64,000 bases of DNA from Apostichopus japonicus (GCF_037975245.1 NC_092576.1:14483111-14547110); one strand, 5' to 3'. Counted from the stretch's first letter, positions 11,291-22,372 are shown. Notes: a model not told the origin generated them from the letters alone. Program-made: numbers and translations.

Positions 11291-12379
11291 CAAGCGCGCG
11301 TTCAGCATCTTAATGCCAATATCATATAAGCAAGTATCGGTCATTACATCGCATGGCATCGTGTGCCGTATTATCCGTGAAAGTTGCGCAGTATACCGCC
11401 GGATGCTAATGTAAACAACCAAATGTCTTATGTAGATGGAGAAAAAGCATACAGGTCCAATTATGTCAAAACTCTCTTTTACAGTAGTAATGGCGAATTA
11501 GTCTGCCAAGCTTAGAACTTTATTTTAATTACCAAGGAGATAATTTTAAACTATTCATTTATTCTCAGCATATTGCCCGAATTTTCAGGGGAACAAGTTT
11601 GGTTGGGGGGGGGGGGGGCTGCAGCCCCCGCCTCCTACGCCTATGTGTGTAGTGTTCGGGTTCGAAATATCTGATATCGGAAATATCTGGTATTTTTCAT
11701 TTCCTTCAACGAAGTTTTATAATTGCCGTTATAAGAGGTTGTAATATTTGTACACCAATAAATTAACTGTGTCTGAATTTTCGAAAACTTCCTCACCAAC
11801 ATTCTTCATCATACTTCCCTCTACTCGTAGCAATTTTGACCTGTCTGTTAGGGGTTCAAGGAGGTTTTTCTATATTGGTTGTCCATAGATTGAATTTTGT
11901 GCAACATTATGTGTATGTTTTGAAGTGATTTTCTTCACGAGAAATGTGAATTTTCAAATTCTGAACAAATAATGGGCTTTAAACTTTGAAAAGTGGGGCT
12001 TTTGGATATTGTGGGCCGTGACGTAGAATCACCTACAAAAGCAATGATCCACAGGACATGCAATGAGGTCGAACATGATGTGTGACTGGTGACAATCTTC
12101 AAAAAGGTTATGGATGAAAAAAAAATATTGGGAAATACTTGGTTCTCAGGCAAAAGTGTACATCTGGTTGGTCATTTTCAAGCCCGAGAAGTGCCATTTC
12201 CGGTGATCTAGGGGGTATCAAAACCTGAAATTTTTTCCGCGCCAACTGATGGTGGCGCTCCGCTTAGATAGTAATTCGCGCCCCCGGGTTAGAAAATCCT
12301 GGATACGCCCCTGGATATATATCGGTCGGCTATGCAGGCTAACATTCTACATGTAGTCAAATTCATGATAGTCAGCTGC

Positions 12380-12400
12380 AAAAAAAAAAAAAAAAAAAAA
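12380..12400. repeat. Poly(A) run
   Basis: Twenty-one A residues; counterpart in unit B at 38775-38793 is slightly shorter. No retroelement body is recognised next to it. Confidence 0.9.
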
Positions 12401-12833
12401 ACTCTTTACGACAGATGTGAGCAAATTAGTATTGAAGAGCTTCATATATAATATCATCTTGCAGTCGAACATACCAAACACATGAACTGTCATAGTTTTA
12501 TGTTAAGTGTACAAATAAAAAGTGTGTATGTCACAAGAAGCCATACGAATATGGAAACAGGGGCGCAACCCACAGGTTTGCTTCTTGAAAAATGGGGTCA
12601 ACAATATACAGTTTCTTTTTCTTTCTTATGAGATAAGTTGACGCTTAGCAAAGATTTTGTTAAATTAAATCTTTTGAAAACACAACAACTAAATTCCCCC
12701 GCGTTCAAAGACAGCTGCCTCAATTTTAAATTCACTAGCACTGTATCGAAACAGATCTACAGTTCAGGGTCTTGTCAGTTTCAATGTTTTCCCAGCGGGC
12801 CAGGTTTTACGCTGCCGGAATGAAACTGCTTAA

Positions 12834-13193
12834 AGGGTGTGAAGACTCGCGCACAAAGAAACGTCTAATGCCGGTAATCTGACCTAGATTCAAATGAGGT
12901 GTAACAGAAGTGTTAAACACAACCATCGATCCCAGAAAATACACACACACACAGCTTGTTACCGTCGGTAATTAGACACTAGTGTACAGTCAATACATAC
13001 AGCTACGGTCAATACCCACAACACAGTGTACATAGCAACGATGGACATCTCAGGTCTAGATATAAGATAACAAGGTATTACGTTTCATTACTGTCTGCAT
13101 TTTGTAGCGACAAGAAGAAAACGTCATTTGCAAACAACGGAAAGTTAACTTTTTCAGATGGTCGACGTGGTTTGGGGCGAGTCTTCAATGCCT
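12834..13193. mobile_element. Kolobok-like MITE, first of an inverted pair (unit A)
   Basis: Flanked by TTAA on both sides (12830-12833 and 13194-13197). Terminal inverted repeats start AGGGTGTGAAGACTCGC on the left and, inverted, AGGCATTGAAGACTCGC on the right. TTAA duplication with AGG-type ends suggests Kolobok rather than piggyBac. 360 bp, no coding capacity. A second copy in opposite orientation lies at 13387-13754. Confidence 0.82.
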
Positions 13194-13197
13194 TTAA

Positions 13198-13382
13198 AGT
13201 ATCATGATATTTTAAAGTTTCATATAATATGCATAACTGTTTACGTAAAGTTGTCAACACACTATACATATACTATCAGATAGAAAGTGAGAGTGGACAA
13301 TAATCTATACCCACGAAGATCAACAGAAGAGATCATGTATGTCCCTACTGCAAATGATCATGACATTACACGGTGTGACGTA
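13198..13382. other. Spacer between inverted MITEs (inverted in unit B)
   Basis: The 185-bp segment between the two MITEs appears in unit B at 39589-39772 as its reverse complement. In unit A it begins AGTATCATGATATTTTAAAG and ends with ACGGTGTGACGTA; in unit B it begins TACGTCACACCGT and ends with the ATCATGATACT side. Confidence 0.9.
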
Positions 13383-13386
13383 TTAA

Positions 13387-13754
13387 AGGCATTGAAGACT
13401 CGCCCCAAAACAGCGTGCCGCCATCTTTAAAAAGTTAACTTTCCGTTGCTTGCAAGTGAAGTTTTCTCTTGTCGCTCCAAAATGCTGACAGTAATGAAAC
13501 GTGGTACCTTGTTATCTTTAGCTGGACCTGAGATGTCCATCACTGTATCATTTGTACTGTACACTGTGCTGTGGGTATTGACCGCAGTTGTATATGTACT
13601 GACTGTACGCTAGTATCTAATTACCGACGGTATAGCAAGCTGTGTGTGTATTTTCTGGGATCGATGGTAGTGTCTAACACCTCTGTTACACCTGATTCGA
13701 AACTAGGTCAGATTACCGGCATTAGACGTTTCTTTTTGCCGAGTCTTCACACCT
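13387..13754. mobile_element. Kolobok-like MITE, second of an inverted pair (unit A)
   Basis: 368 bp between TTAA at 13383-13386 and 13755-13758. It is the reverse complement of the 12834-13193 copy with scattered differences (for instance GGTGTTAGACAC versus AGTGTTAAACAC when aligned). The pair makes a foldback of two arms of about 360 bp around a 185-bp spacer. Confidence 0.82.
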
Positions 13755-13759
13755 TTAAG

Positions 13760-15067
13760 CTATGATTTATGGTGACGGAAAGGCTGGCAACTGTGTAGTA
13801 TGGAAGTTATTAACCTGCCATGGTACTGCACGTCCAAAGGTCAAACCACGTTGTCAGTATTATTCCATGTTGTTATCGTAGTTGTTTGCTCTCAGCGTTC
13901 TGTAAATAGATTAACAGAGTTAATCACTTTTTAAATTGCGTGATGTGATTCCAATTTGCTTTTCTAATCTTTGCGTGATAAGTCGTTCTGATTAGTTGGA
14001 AAATTAACAAAGGCAGAACTTGTAAACATTGCTGTGTGATTGTTGTTGTTGTTGTAGTTTTTATTTGGTATTGAGTGTAAACAATGGTGCAAAAAGTCAA
14101 ATACTACGTACTAGTCATCAGCTATATCGAAATTGCACACCTAAACAGACCTAATCAACCAAACGATATGACGTGACTTTTAAGTGTATTGCATAGAAAT
14201 TGAACTAGGAGGAATGCTTACACAGTGTATCGCCGTGTGTTTAAGCAGTGAGGCCTCGACAACAAAGTGGGGTCACTTACCGTTGTATTGGGCAAAAAGC
14301 CAGATCATTTGTTGGCTTCATATTTACATTGTGTATTCGACTTTGAAATTGAATTTGATTTTACACGTTTTTTTTTTAAAGAGTAGGTGTACTTGTCACA
14401 ACATAGACATGTTATGGCGACCAGAGTGGTAAGTACTATACCCTTAAGAAACCTATGAAACAACTCCCCCCCCCCCCCTCCTCTATATGACTCGAACAAG
14501 TGGCGTGTAAGTTATGCAACATTTAATGTCTGGAAAGTCTCATTTCCGGTATCTGAGAGGCACATGGCAAATAGTTTTCTTGCTGGTATTATTTTAGAGC
14601 TCCATTTAGATAGTTTCATAGTTGTCCCGGCTGTAAAATGTCAGTGAAACAGCAAGCTCTCCGCCCCCCCCCCCCTTTCCTTCCCACACACACCTAATTT
14701 TGTGTAATCCTTCCACATTAGTCTGTGCATGCAGTTCTCAGTTTAATGCTAATATTGCAAAGTGGGTTACCGTAGTAGTTTATGCAAGATAACAGATCCG
14801 ACATTATTAAGAGAGAGTGCAAAAAGTTTGATATTTATGTCCACATTTAGTCACAGTCATCAAAGGATGACATGTTAGCACGAATAGTGGCTTGCATGGG
14901 TCGATTTGCCCACAAAGCTTTGTCCGAACATGGTTAGTGAAATCATAGTTGAGTAAATGTAGGCAAGTAGCCTATCACGTTACTGTCCAGAACATACCTG
15001 GCTAGGCTGAGTAGGCTTTGGCCTATACCTCTAAACTCAGATTACTGGCTAGGCCTATACTGCTTAT
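13760..15067. other. Non-coding, mixed repeat remnants (unit A)
   Basis: Holds a short TTG repeat at about 14040-14055, a C run (about 14466-14479), a partial hAT core (about 14530-14600), another C run (about 14663-14674) and a segment at 14690-14775 that recurs near 29730-29815. The 82-codon frame 14184-14432 is identical in unit B but resembles nothing; identity reflects recent duplication, not evident selection. Confidence 0.45.
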
Positions 15068-15123
15068 CCCCATAGGCGTACGAGGCGGGGGGGGGCAGCG
15101 AGGGGGGCAGACTGCCCTCAAAT

Positions 15124-15273
15124 TTCCAGAGGACAAGAAATTCGGGGTAAAGTCCTGAAAAATTCGGGCAGCCTAAGAGAAGAAAAAAAAAATATATATA
15201 TTTATATTTTTTTTCTCCTCTTAGGCTGCCCGAATTTTTCAAGACTTTTGCCCGATTTCTTGTCCTCTGGAAA
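15124..15273. repeat. Long imperfect hairpin (arms about 70 bp, unit A)
   Basis: The left arm runs from TTTCCAGAGGACAAGAAAT through GGGCAGCCTAAGAG. The right arm is its complement, from CTCTTAGGCTGCCCGAAT to ATTTCTTGTCCTCTGGAAA. The apex is an A-run, (TA), T-run near 15183-15215. A (TA)n array follows directly. It starts inside a transposon-type end, CATAGGCGTACGAGGCGGG, at about 15072. Unit B has the same hairpin at 41226-41375. Confidence 0.85.
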
Positions 15274-15277
15274 TATA

Positions 15278-15345
<68 letters not shown>
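15272..15345. repeat. (TA)n microsatellite (unit A)
   Basis: About 74 bp of TA with one ACATA interruption. The unit B counterpart (41376-41421) is shorter. Confidence 0.95.
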
Positions 15346-15347
<2 letters not shown>

Positions 15348-15521
15348 AATATGCAGTAGCTTGCCCGAATCTTTTTCAAATTTTTGCCCGACAATTCTAT
15401 GATTTTCTTTATTTAGCATCATGATGCCCGAATATTTCCGTGTAACACCACCGTAAGCGCAGTTCATCTGGGCTACCACGCTTTTTGCACCATCAATTTT
15501 TTCTAACTAGTCAATTGTTTA

Positions 15522-15796
15522 CCTGGTGGCGGAACCGGGGGGGGGGGGCACAGAGGGCACGTGCCCCCCACTTTTCCTCAGGTTAAAAATGTGCCTTTTT
15601 TCTACATAAGAATTGAGGTGCCTCAAGTAAGCAAGAGGCCAGGAAACCAGAATGAACACTCGGGAAGGGCCGTTTCCGGCCATCTGAGAGGTTTGTAAAA
15701 CCAAAAATTTTCTAGTACGCTCCGCGCCAACCGATGGTGGCGCTCCGCTCAGATAGTCGTGCATACAACTTTGCAAATCCTGGCTACGCCACTGAC
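15522..15796. mobile_element. Short hAT-like element with subterminal core (unit A)
   Basis: The left side, CTGGTGGCGGAACCGGGG, is followed by a G run. The right side reads TCCTGGCTACGCCACTG, the standard CAGTGGCGTAGCCAGGA end inverted. The subterminal core lies at about 15660-15760. No exact 8-bp duplication was found, so the left boundary is uncertain. Counterpart in unit B at about 41600-41871. Confidence 0.55.
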
Positions 15797-16544
15797 TTTT
15801 AATGAATTTCTGTGGGGCAAACTCAAAGCTATTTCGAATGGAAAAAGTTTGTTAAGATATTAACAAGAAAAAAACTCTAATTCGGAAGATTCCTACATTA
15901 GCAACTAGCATGATTTCACCTCATTTTGTCTCAAAAGAAAACTTGTTCTTGGTTTCCCAATTTGCGCATTGGATATTGCAGTGCTAGTATGCATATTTTC
16001 CTTTAAGGGGGGGGGGGGGGGCGTTGATGGAGTGATGTGCATACACAAATATGAAAATGCAATAAGAGTTATAAAGGGTACTAAATATAAGGCTGCATCA
16101 GTCCAATCGAATTTCTGCAAAGTGCCCTTTCATGTCGGTGCCCCCCCCCAGATTAAAAGTGCTTCCGCCGCCCTTGACCTGGACATCCCTAACATGAGTG
16201 TTTATAAGAAACATTTTCTTTTTCATGGATGGTGGGGGGGGGGGGGGAGTGCAGGTTTATCATATTCTTTGTTATATTTTATACTTTTTGTGAGGCAAAT
16301 TGCAGTCTCACCCGACACAGCGACATTACCCCGCCTACATGTCGTTGAACAATGTATGTTTTCCTGGAGGTAGCTGAGTAATGTGTTAAAATAATAAATA
16401 AGGTAACTAAATAGGAGCTTAAAACATATACTGTCCCATTTTTCCCCTTCAAAGTGATGTTACCTGTTTTTTTCTAATTTACCAAATTTTTGGGGAAGTA
16501 TAAATTTCTAAAACGTGAGATTATAAAGTAAACAATGTTTAGAT

Positions 16545-16665
16545 GCAACTTGCAAGGCCTCAGAAGTGCCGTTTCCGGCAATCTGAGAGGCATTGTTTGC
16601 CAAAATATTTCTGGTACGCTACGCGCCAACTGATGGTGGCGCTCCGCTTAGATAGTGTCACGGGA
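16545..16665. repeat. Dispersed hAT subterminal core (unit A)
   Basis: Contains GAAGTGCCGTTTCCGGCAAT, CTGAGAGGC, TACGCTACGCGCCAACTGAT and GGTGGCGCTCCGCTTAGATA in order. Unit B copy at about 42630-42742. Confidence 0.7.
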
Positions 16666-17188
16666 ACTTTCGGGCACAAAAAGTTCTGCCCCCCCCAAAC
16701 TGAAATGGTCCCGTACGTCTATGCTTATCCCTATCACAGGCAATGTGATCTAGGCCTACCTTAGTAAGCAGCAGAAAGTGATTTTTTCTTGGACTCAATT
16801 TACATCAAAATTCAGAAGAATAGTTTGTACAAGAACCTTGGTATCAATGGAAAGGGTATCAATTGTTGATTTCAAAATCTGATAAGTTTCACTAAGTTTA
16901 GGCTAACTATGTATGCAAATATGCAAACCGTCCCCAAATATCTTATTTTGGAATACATACTACCAATAGTAATAAACTATTTGTTTTTGGTGTATTTTTT
17001 TTAAAACTAGTATTTCCTATCATTTGGGGCTACAATTATGGAAATTATGAAAAATTACCGAGAAATAAGGATTGTCATAAGAATTGGGGGAACCCCCTCC
17101 TTCAGACTATACATACATAAACAATTAACGTATATACACACACACGTGCACACACCGTACCTATTTTGCAAATATTTATAACAACGAA
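16666..17188. other. Non-coding, no feature recognised
   Basis: AT-rich sequence with small indels relative to unit B (42743-43287), including a short CA-rich stretch near 17135-17155. Nothing else is supported. Confidence 0.4.
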
Positions 17189-17190
17189 TA

Positions 17191-17385
17191 AATGGCGCAA
17201 TGCCGATATTCATTGCTTGACATTTGTAAGGAAGCCTGTAAAACCATAATATTTATTAGATTTTTGAAAAAGGTGTAGGAGCCGAAAATGATGGCGTTAT
17301 GCCGATATTCAATGCTTTACTTTTGTAAGGAAGCCTGTAAAAACATAATATTTATTAGATTTTTGAAAAGGTGTAGGGTGCCCGA
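17191..17385. repeat. Two tandem copies of a segment of about 97 bp (unit A)
   Basis: Both copies share ATGGCG, TATGCCGATATTCA, TTTGTAAGGAAGCCTGTAAA, CATAATATTTATTAGATTT, TTGAAAA and GGTGTAGG. Unit B counterpart at about 43291-43485. Confidence 0.85.
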
Positions 17386-17828
17386 GATATATGTTTTTTT
17401 TTTAAACAATGAAGAGTTTATCAACTATTTTCGGTTTTGGACGCGGTTTTTGGCAATATTCCAATGATAATTCAAATATTCAAATCTATAGCGTTTATGA
17501 AGGTGCTTGACTGTTTCTCAGTGGAGCCTAGATTTCTTTTAAAAAAAGTCCAAATGTAGTATTTTCACACTTTTCAAATCAAACCGAGCTTGAACCAAAA
17601 GTTTAGAAATAAACATCAATAGCACCCCCCCCCCCCTCCCAAAAAAGTAGGTATTTTTTATTAGATCTGTATTCAGGTGAAACACTGAAACCAAATCTAT
17701 AGCTAGACGGGTTCAAGAGGAAGATACAACATTTTTCTAAAAATACGACAATATTCCATGCTTAAGTTATGAACTATGCCAACCTAATTTTGACCAAGAG
17801 CAAGGCTACGTACATAGGCCTAAGTTAG

Positions 17829-18375
17829 GCTATTTTCCTAGTATTGAGTTGTTAGTAATAAGCCCAGGATATCATAACCGTCATCGCGTGTTATTCTGCC
17901 TTGTGGGTCTATCGTAAGGAATACAGTTTTAGGTAAAATGGGGTGGTGGTAATTGTTGTCATTAGGCTTTAGTCATATCGCATCCGAAAGGACAACAGCA
18001 GCCGGTATAGGGGCCTAGGATAACTATATCCAGGGTCTAGTGAATAACAATACAGCAGCTGAGCAGACGATACTAGTAAAGTAATTAGATTCCTATGTAA
18101 TTGCTTCTATATTATTGCTTCCTAAGAATTATCTGTGCAACTACAGTCCACTGCCACATTTTTGACGATTTTGACACCCAGATGCGGGACACAATATCAC
18201 CATTTCGAGTGATTTATGTCAATTTTATCACTTTAGTTATGTCAAAGACGTAGTGTTTGTATAACGCTACGGTACTTTCTTTGCCGCACGAGCAAAGCGC
18301 CACCAGTCGGATGGGTGACTTCAGTATATGTCGCAAGACGTCATTCTCCCTACTTCAATTTCTATGGTCCAATCC
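17829..18375. repeat. Fourfold-repeated module, copy 1 (unit A, left)
   Basis: A segment from TATTTTCCTAGTAT to GACGTCATTCT occurs four times: here, 29822-30355, 43930-44475 and 55904-56425. Left copies (here and 43930) are closer to each other than to the right copies, so the module duplicated within the ancestral unit before the unit itself duplicated. No open frame is conserved. Confidence 0.85.
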
Positions 18376-18805
18376 AAGTTTAAGGCATATTTTGTTGGTG
18401 ATAATTGGTTTTGATTGCTGACATGAATCATATACTAATATAAATAAAAAAGGAAAAGGCAATTAGGTAGTGGCAACAATTCCTCACGGTAGCCTTATAA
18501 TGACGTCACTATATATTTGAGTTATACCCAGTTTTGTACGTGTAGCTTGTCTTTATCAATGAGTGTTAACATTTACATGGAAACGTAGATGTGAGTCAGA
18601 GGAGATAGCGCTAGCTTAGTACGTACCGCAGCAGGAGAAATTATCGCCTCCGACCTGTTTCAAACTCTAGCACGTTTTACACGGTTAGCAGTGTAAGGTC
18701 CTACTGACAAGAAGTTTTAACACTTTTCCCATAATTATGAAGTGAAACGCATTCTACTTTGTATTCTACGTAAGTAAAACTAAAGGCCAATACTGTCCCA
18801 TTTCA

Positions 18806-19485
18806 ATCACAAAACAGCAGTTTTTCCCTGCCAACATCGTTAATTGGCGAGTAATAATTACGGGCCATCAAATAGTCCACAGAAATTTGACGGCTCTTTT
18901 TAAGGGCCATCAAATAATCGACAGAAATTTGACGGCTCTTTTTAAGGGCCATCAAATAATCTACAGAAATTTGACGGCTCTTTTTAAGGGCCATTAAATA
19001 ATCAAGAGAAATTGTGACGGCCTTTAAAAGGCACCGTTGAATTCGTTGCTTTAATTCGACGGACCCTTTTCAGTGCCATCCATTACCAGAAAGATTTGTT
19101 TTTATAGGTTTTTATATAATCTAGAGAAATTTGATTGCCCTTAATAGGAACCGTTGAATTCGTTGCTTAATTAACAAGGACCCTTTTTAGTGCCATCCAA
19201 TACCAGAAAGATTTGTATATATGTTTTGTCTTCGTCTTGCATGCAACGAATTCAACGGCTCTTTATTAGGGACATGAAATAATCATTAGAAATTGGATGG
19301 CCCTAAATAGGAGCTGTTGAGTTTGTCGCTTTAATTCAGCGGACCCTTTTTAGTGCCATCCAATAACAAGAAAGATTTGTTTTTATATATTACGTCTTCG
19401 TCCAACAAACAACGAATTCAAAAGCTCTTTTTCAAGCAGCATTTTGCGTTTGGTCGCCGTTTTCTATTTTTTTGACATGTCCATC
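18806..19485. repeat. Complex satellite block 1 with 42-bp minisatellite (unit A)
   Basis: Starts with TTTTTCCCTGCCAACATCGT, then about three to four copies of a 42-bp unit (GGGCCATCAAATAATC, GAGAAATTTGACGGCTC, TTTTTAA) at 18862-19015. After this come longer irregular units of about 110-165 bp with ACCGTTGAATTCGTTGC, ACGGACCCTTTT and AGTGCCATCCAATA. A 42-bp period equals 14 codons, which is why long repetitive frames appear on both strands. Confidence 0.85.
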
Positions 19486-20044
19486 GAGTTTTTTTAAAAT
19501 ATATCAATCACAAAACAGCGAACTTAGATATCAGCCAAGTTTTTCCCTGCCAACATCGTTAATTGGCGAGTAATTAAGGATATTTGCAGAGAATGAGAAA
19601 AGTATCCACGACAAGATTCCACATTTAAAATTAATCGCATACAGTACCCCAAACCCACTAGTTTGAATTCAACTAATCAGAGATGCAGGTTTAGTTATGA
19701 GCCGTTGCTAAAAATAGATTCAAGACTTTGCGTTGGCACAACCGGGGAGTTGTTATGGAGCTCCCTCGTACAACTGCCATATAAACTGTACACAAATCAA
19801 GCTTGGTGTTGGACTACGTATTGGTCAATGACGTTCGTAGCGTTGAAATATTAATATTATGGGCGAGGTTAATTGGGATCCCAACGGAAAATATCTTGGG
19901 GAACAACAAAATTGAAAGTTGCAAATTTTTCGACTTTTATGCCACCATTTGAAGTAAGATTTAAATAGATAAGCTAGTTATGTATGTCGTTATGGCATAG
20001 TGGAGTCAGTGAGGTTGAGAATTATCATAGAAAAGGACGCAAAA

Positions 20045-21235
20045 TGCTGCTTTAAGGGCCATCAAATATGGTAGAGAAAATTGATGGGCCTTTAAAAGGA
20101 ACCGTTGAATTCATTGCTTTTATTCGACGGACCCTTTTTAGTGCCATCCAATAACAAGAAAGATTTGTTTTTAAAATGATTCGTCTTCGTCCAACAAACA
20201 ATGAATTCAACGGCCTTTTTACGGGCCATCAAATAGTCCACAGAAATTTGACGGCCCTTTTTAAGGGCCATCAAATAATCAAGAGAAATTTGACGGCTCT
20301 TTTTAAGGGCCATCAAATAATCGAGAGAAATTTGACGGCTCTTTTTAAGGGCCATCAAATAATCGAGAGAAATTTGACGGCTCTTTTTAAGGGCCATCAA
20401 ATAATCTACAAAAATTTGACGGCTTTTTTCAAGGGCCATCAAAAAATTAAGAGAATGTTGACGGCCTTTAAAAGGCACCGTTGAATTCGATGCTTAATTT
20501 CAAAGGACCCATTTTTTTAGTGCAATCCAATAGCAGAAAGATTTGTATAAATGTTTTTCAACGGCCTTTTTTACGGGCCATCAAATAGTCCACAAAAATT
20601 TGAAGGCTCTTTTTAAGGGCCATCATATATTCCACAAAAATTTGACGGTTCTTTTTAAGGGCCATCAAATAATCTACAGAAATTTGACGGCTCTTTTTAA
20701 GGGCCATCAAATAATCTACAGAAATTTGACGGCTCTTTTTAAGGGCCATCAAATAATCAAGAGAAATTGTGACGGCCTTTAAAAGGCACCGTTGAATTCG
20801 TTGCTTTAATTCGACGGACCCTTTTCAGTGCCATCCAATACCAGAAAGATTTGTTTTTATAGGTTTTTATATAATCTAGAGAAATTTGGTGGCCCTTAAT
20901 AGGAACCGTTGAATTCGTTGCTTAATTAACAAGGACCCTTTTTAGTGCCATCCAATACCAGAAAGATTTGTATATATGTTTTGTCTTCGTCTTGCATGCA
21001 ACGAATTCAACGACTCTTTATTAGGGACATGAAATAATCATTAGAAATTGGATGGCCCTAAATAGGAGCTGTTGAATTTGTCGCTTTAATTCAACAGACC
21101 CTTTTTAGTGCCATCCAATAACAAGAAATTTGTTTTTATATGTTTCGTCTTCGTCCAACAAACAACGAATTCAAAGGCTCTTTTTAAAGCAGCATTTTGC
21201 GTTTGGTCGCCGTTTTCTATTTTTTTGACATGTCC
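20045..21235. repeat. Complex satellite blocks 2 and 3 (unit A-specific expansion)
   Basis: The same satellite recurs twice more, with 42-bp arrays at about 20222-20455 and 20572-20765. The second block is joined to the first by 19505-20044, which begins with a second copy of the block's left flank (CCCTGCCAACATCGTTAATT). Unit B has a single block, so unit A gained about 1.7 kb, most simply by unequal exchange or slippage. Confidence 0.85.
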
Positions 21236-21239
21236 AGTA

Positions 21240-21715
21240 AGATATGAGTTTTACTAAATTAAAATGTAATTCTAGTTAACTGATATAATTTTACTTCAGT
21301 GAAATCGAGTTCCATTTGAGTGAAATGGAATTCCGTTTAAGTAGAATTGAATTTTATTTAAGTAGAAATGGTATTTTACTTAAGTGAATTGAATTCCAAT
21401 TTATATAATTGAATTCCACTTAAGTCGAACTCTAATGTAATTATATTTCATTTCCGACCTTAAGTCAACATACTTTATTTCAGTAAAATGGTAATATGCT
21501 TAATACGATCTTGATTCTACTTAAATTGGGCTCAATTCTACTTAAGTAAAATTGCATTCCAATCAGGTAAAATAGATCATTTGTAATCTGTTTAAAGTGG
21601 AATTTCACTTCACTTAAGTGGAATACATTTTACTTATGCCGAATTCTATTTCAATTAAGTTGAATTGAATTATACTTAAGTATAATATTTTACATCAAGT
21701 AGAATTTGGAGGTAA
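21240..21715. repeat. Degenerate array of ACTTAAGT and GAATTC palindromes (unit A)
   Basis: Short A/T-rich units of roughly 15-25 bp built from TTTACTTAAGTGAAAT- and GAATTGAATTCCA-like pieces in both orientations fill this stretch. Both ACTTAAGT and GAATTC are self-complementary. Unit B has the same array at 45666-46140 with scattered substitutions. Confidence 0.7.
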
Positions 21716-22329
21716 ATGTTAAAACGAATTGCTATATGGTCTCTCGTTTACACCATTGCGATAATCGACACGTCAATTGGGAAAATAGCTCTAGAATGAA
21801 TATATAAGGATTTCGACCATGAAATAGGTTGTAAATGAAAACTAATTTGATCCACCCACTTCAAAGGGAATCAAACTCAGTTCGTGTAGTTCATTTTGAT
21901 TCGTTTAGCCCCTGAGCTATTTGATTGGTCGATGATGAACATCAGTATTGACTTTACTATCAGTCCTGCAATAACTATTCCTTTACATGAGGAATGAGAT
22001 GTTTACCCTTACGAAGTATCGTTTATTCACTGTATGCTTGGGCCTGTATCACAGTAATTGATGAATACGAGAATTGTAAAAAGGCAAATACTGTTACACA
22101 GTCGTTTTCTCTCCCTTCAACACAATAGGGATAAGAACATTTCGAACTAATTACTACTCCTTGATCCTTATTCCAATCTGCAAATATTTGTTAATCCAAC
22201 GTTTCTTTTTTTTTTAATCACCGTTCAAGTTAATCTCTAATTTTATTATCGGATCTGCGTTTTATTTGTAACAGACTGAGTCATTTAAGGTTTTCATTAT
22301 ACCCAATCAGGTCCGTTGCGATTACAACG

Positions 22330-22372
22330 CTTCAAAAAAAAAATTTTTTTTTTTTTTGGGGGGGCGGGGAAT
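22330..22372. repeat. A-run/T-run/G-run low-complexity junction
   Basis: A run, T run and G run in direct succession. In unit B (46957-46990) the T and G runs are longer and the A run is lost. Confidence 0.85.

Larger units (their letters stand above)
6677..12313. mobile_element. Candidate hAT-like element (unit A) carrying nested insertions
   Basis: The left end CAGGCGCGTATCCAGG and the right end, inverted, CAGGGGCGTATCCAGG agree at 15 of 16 positions. The right end is preceded by the subterminal core described for 12175-12285. A convincing 8-bp target duplication is not visible (GGGGATAT versus GATATATA; only GATAT is shared). The interval encloses the complete 2.7-kb IS3EU-like insertion and other MITE fragments, so if the ends belong together the original element was about 2.9 kb. 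No transposase seen. The ends could also be two unrelated members of one family. Confidence 0.4.

Noticed and set aside
20092-20784. Repeat protein with 14-residue units (MALKKSRQISVDYL) and its plus-strand counterpart
   Set aside because: The 42-bp minisatellite is open in several frames because 42 is divisible by 3; no start context, flanking domain or conservation in unit B.
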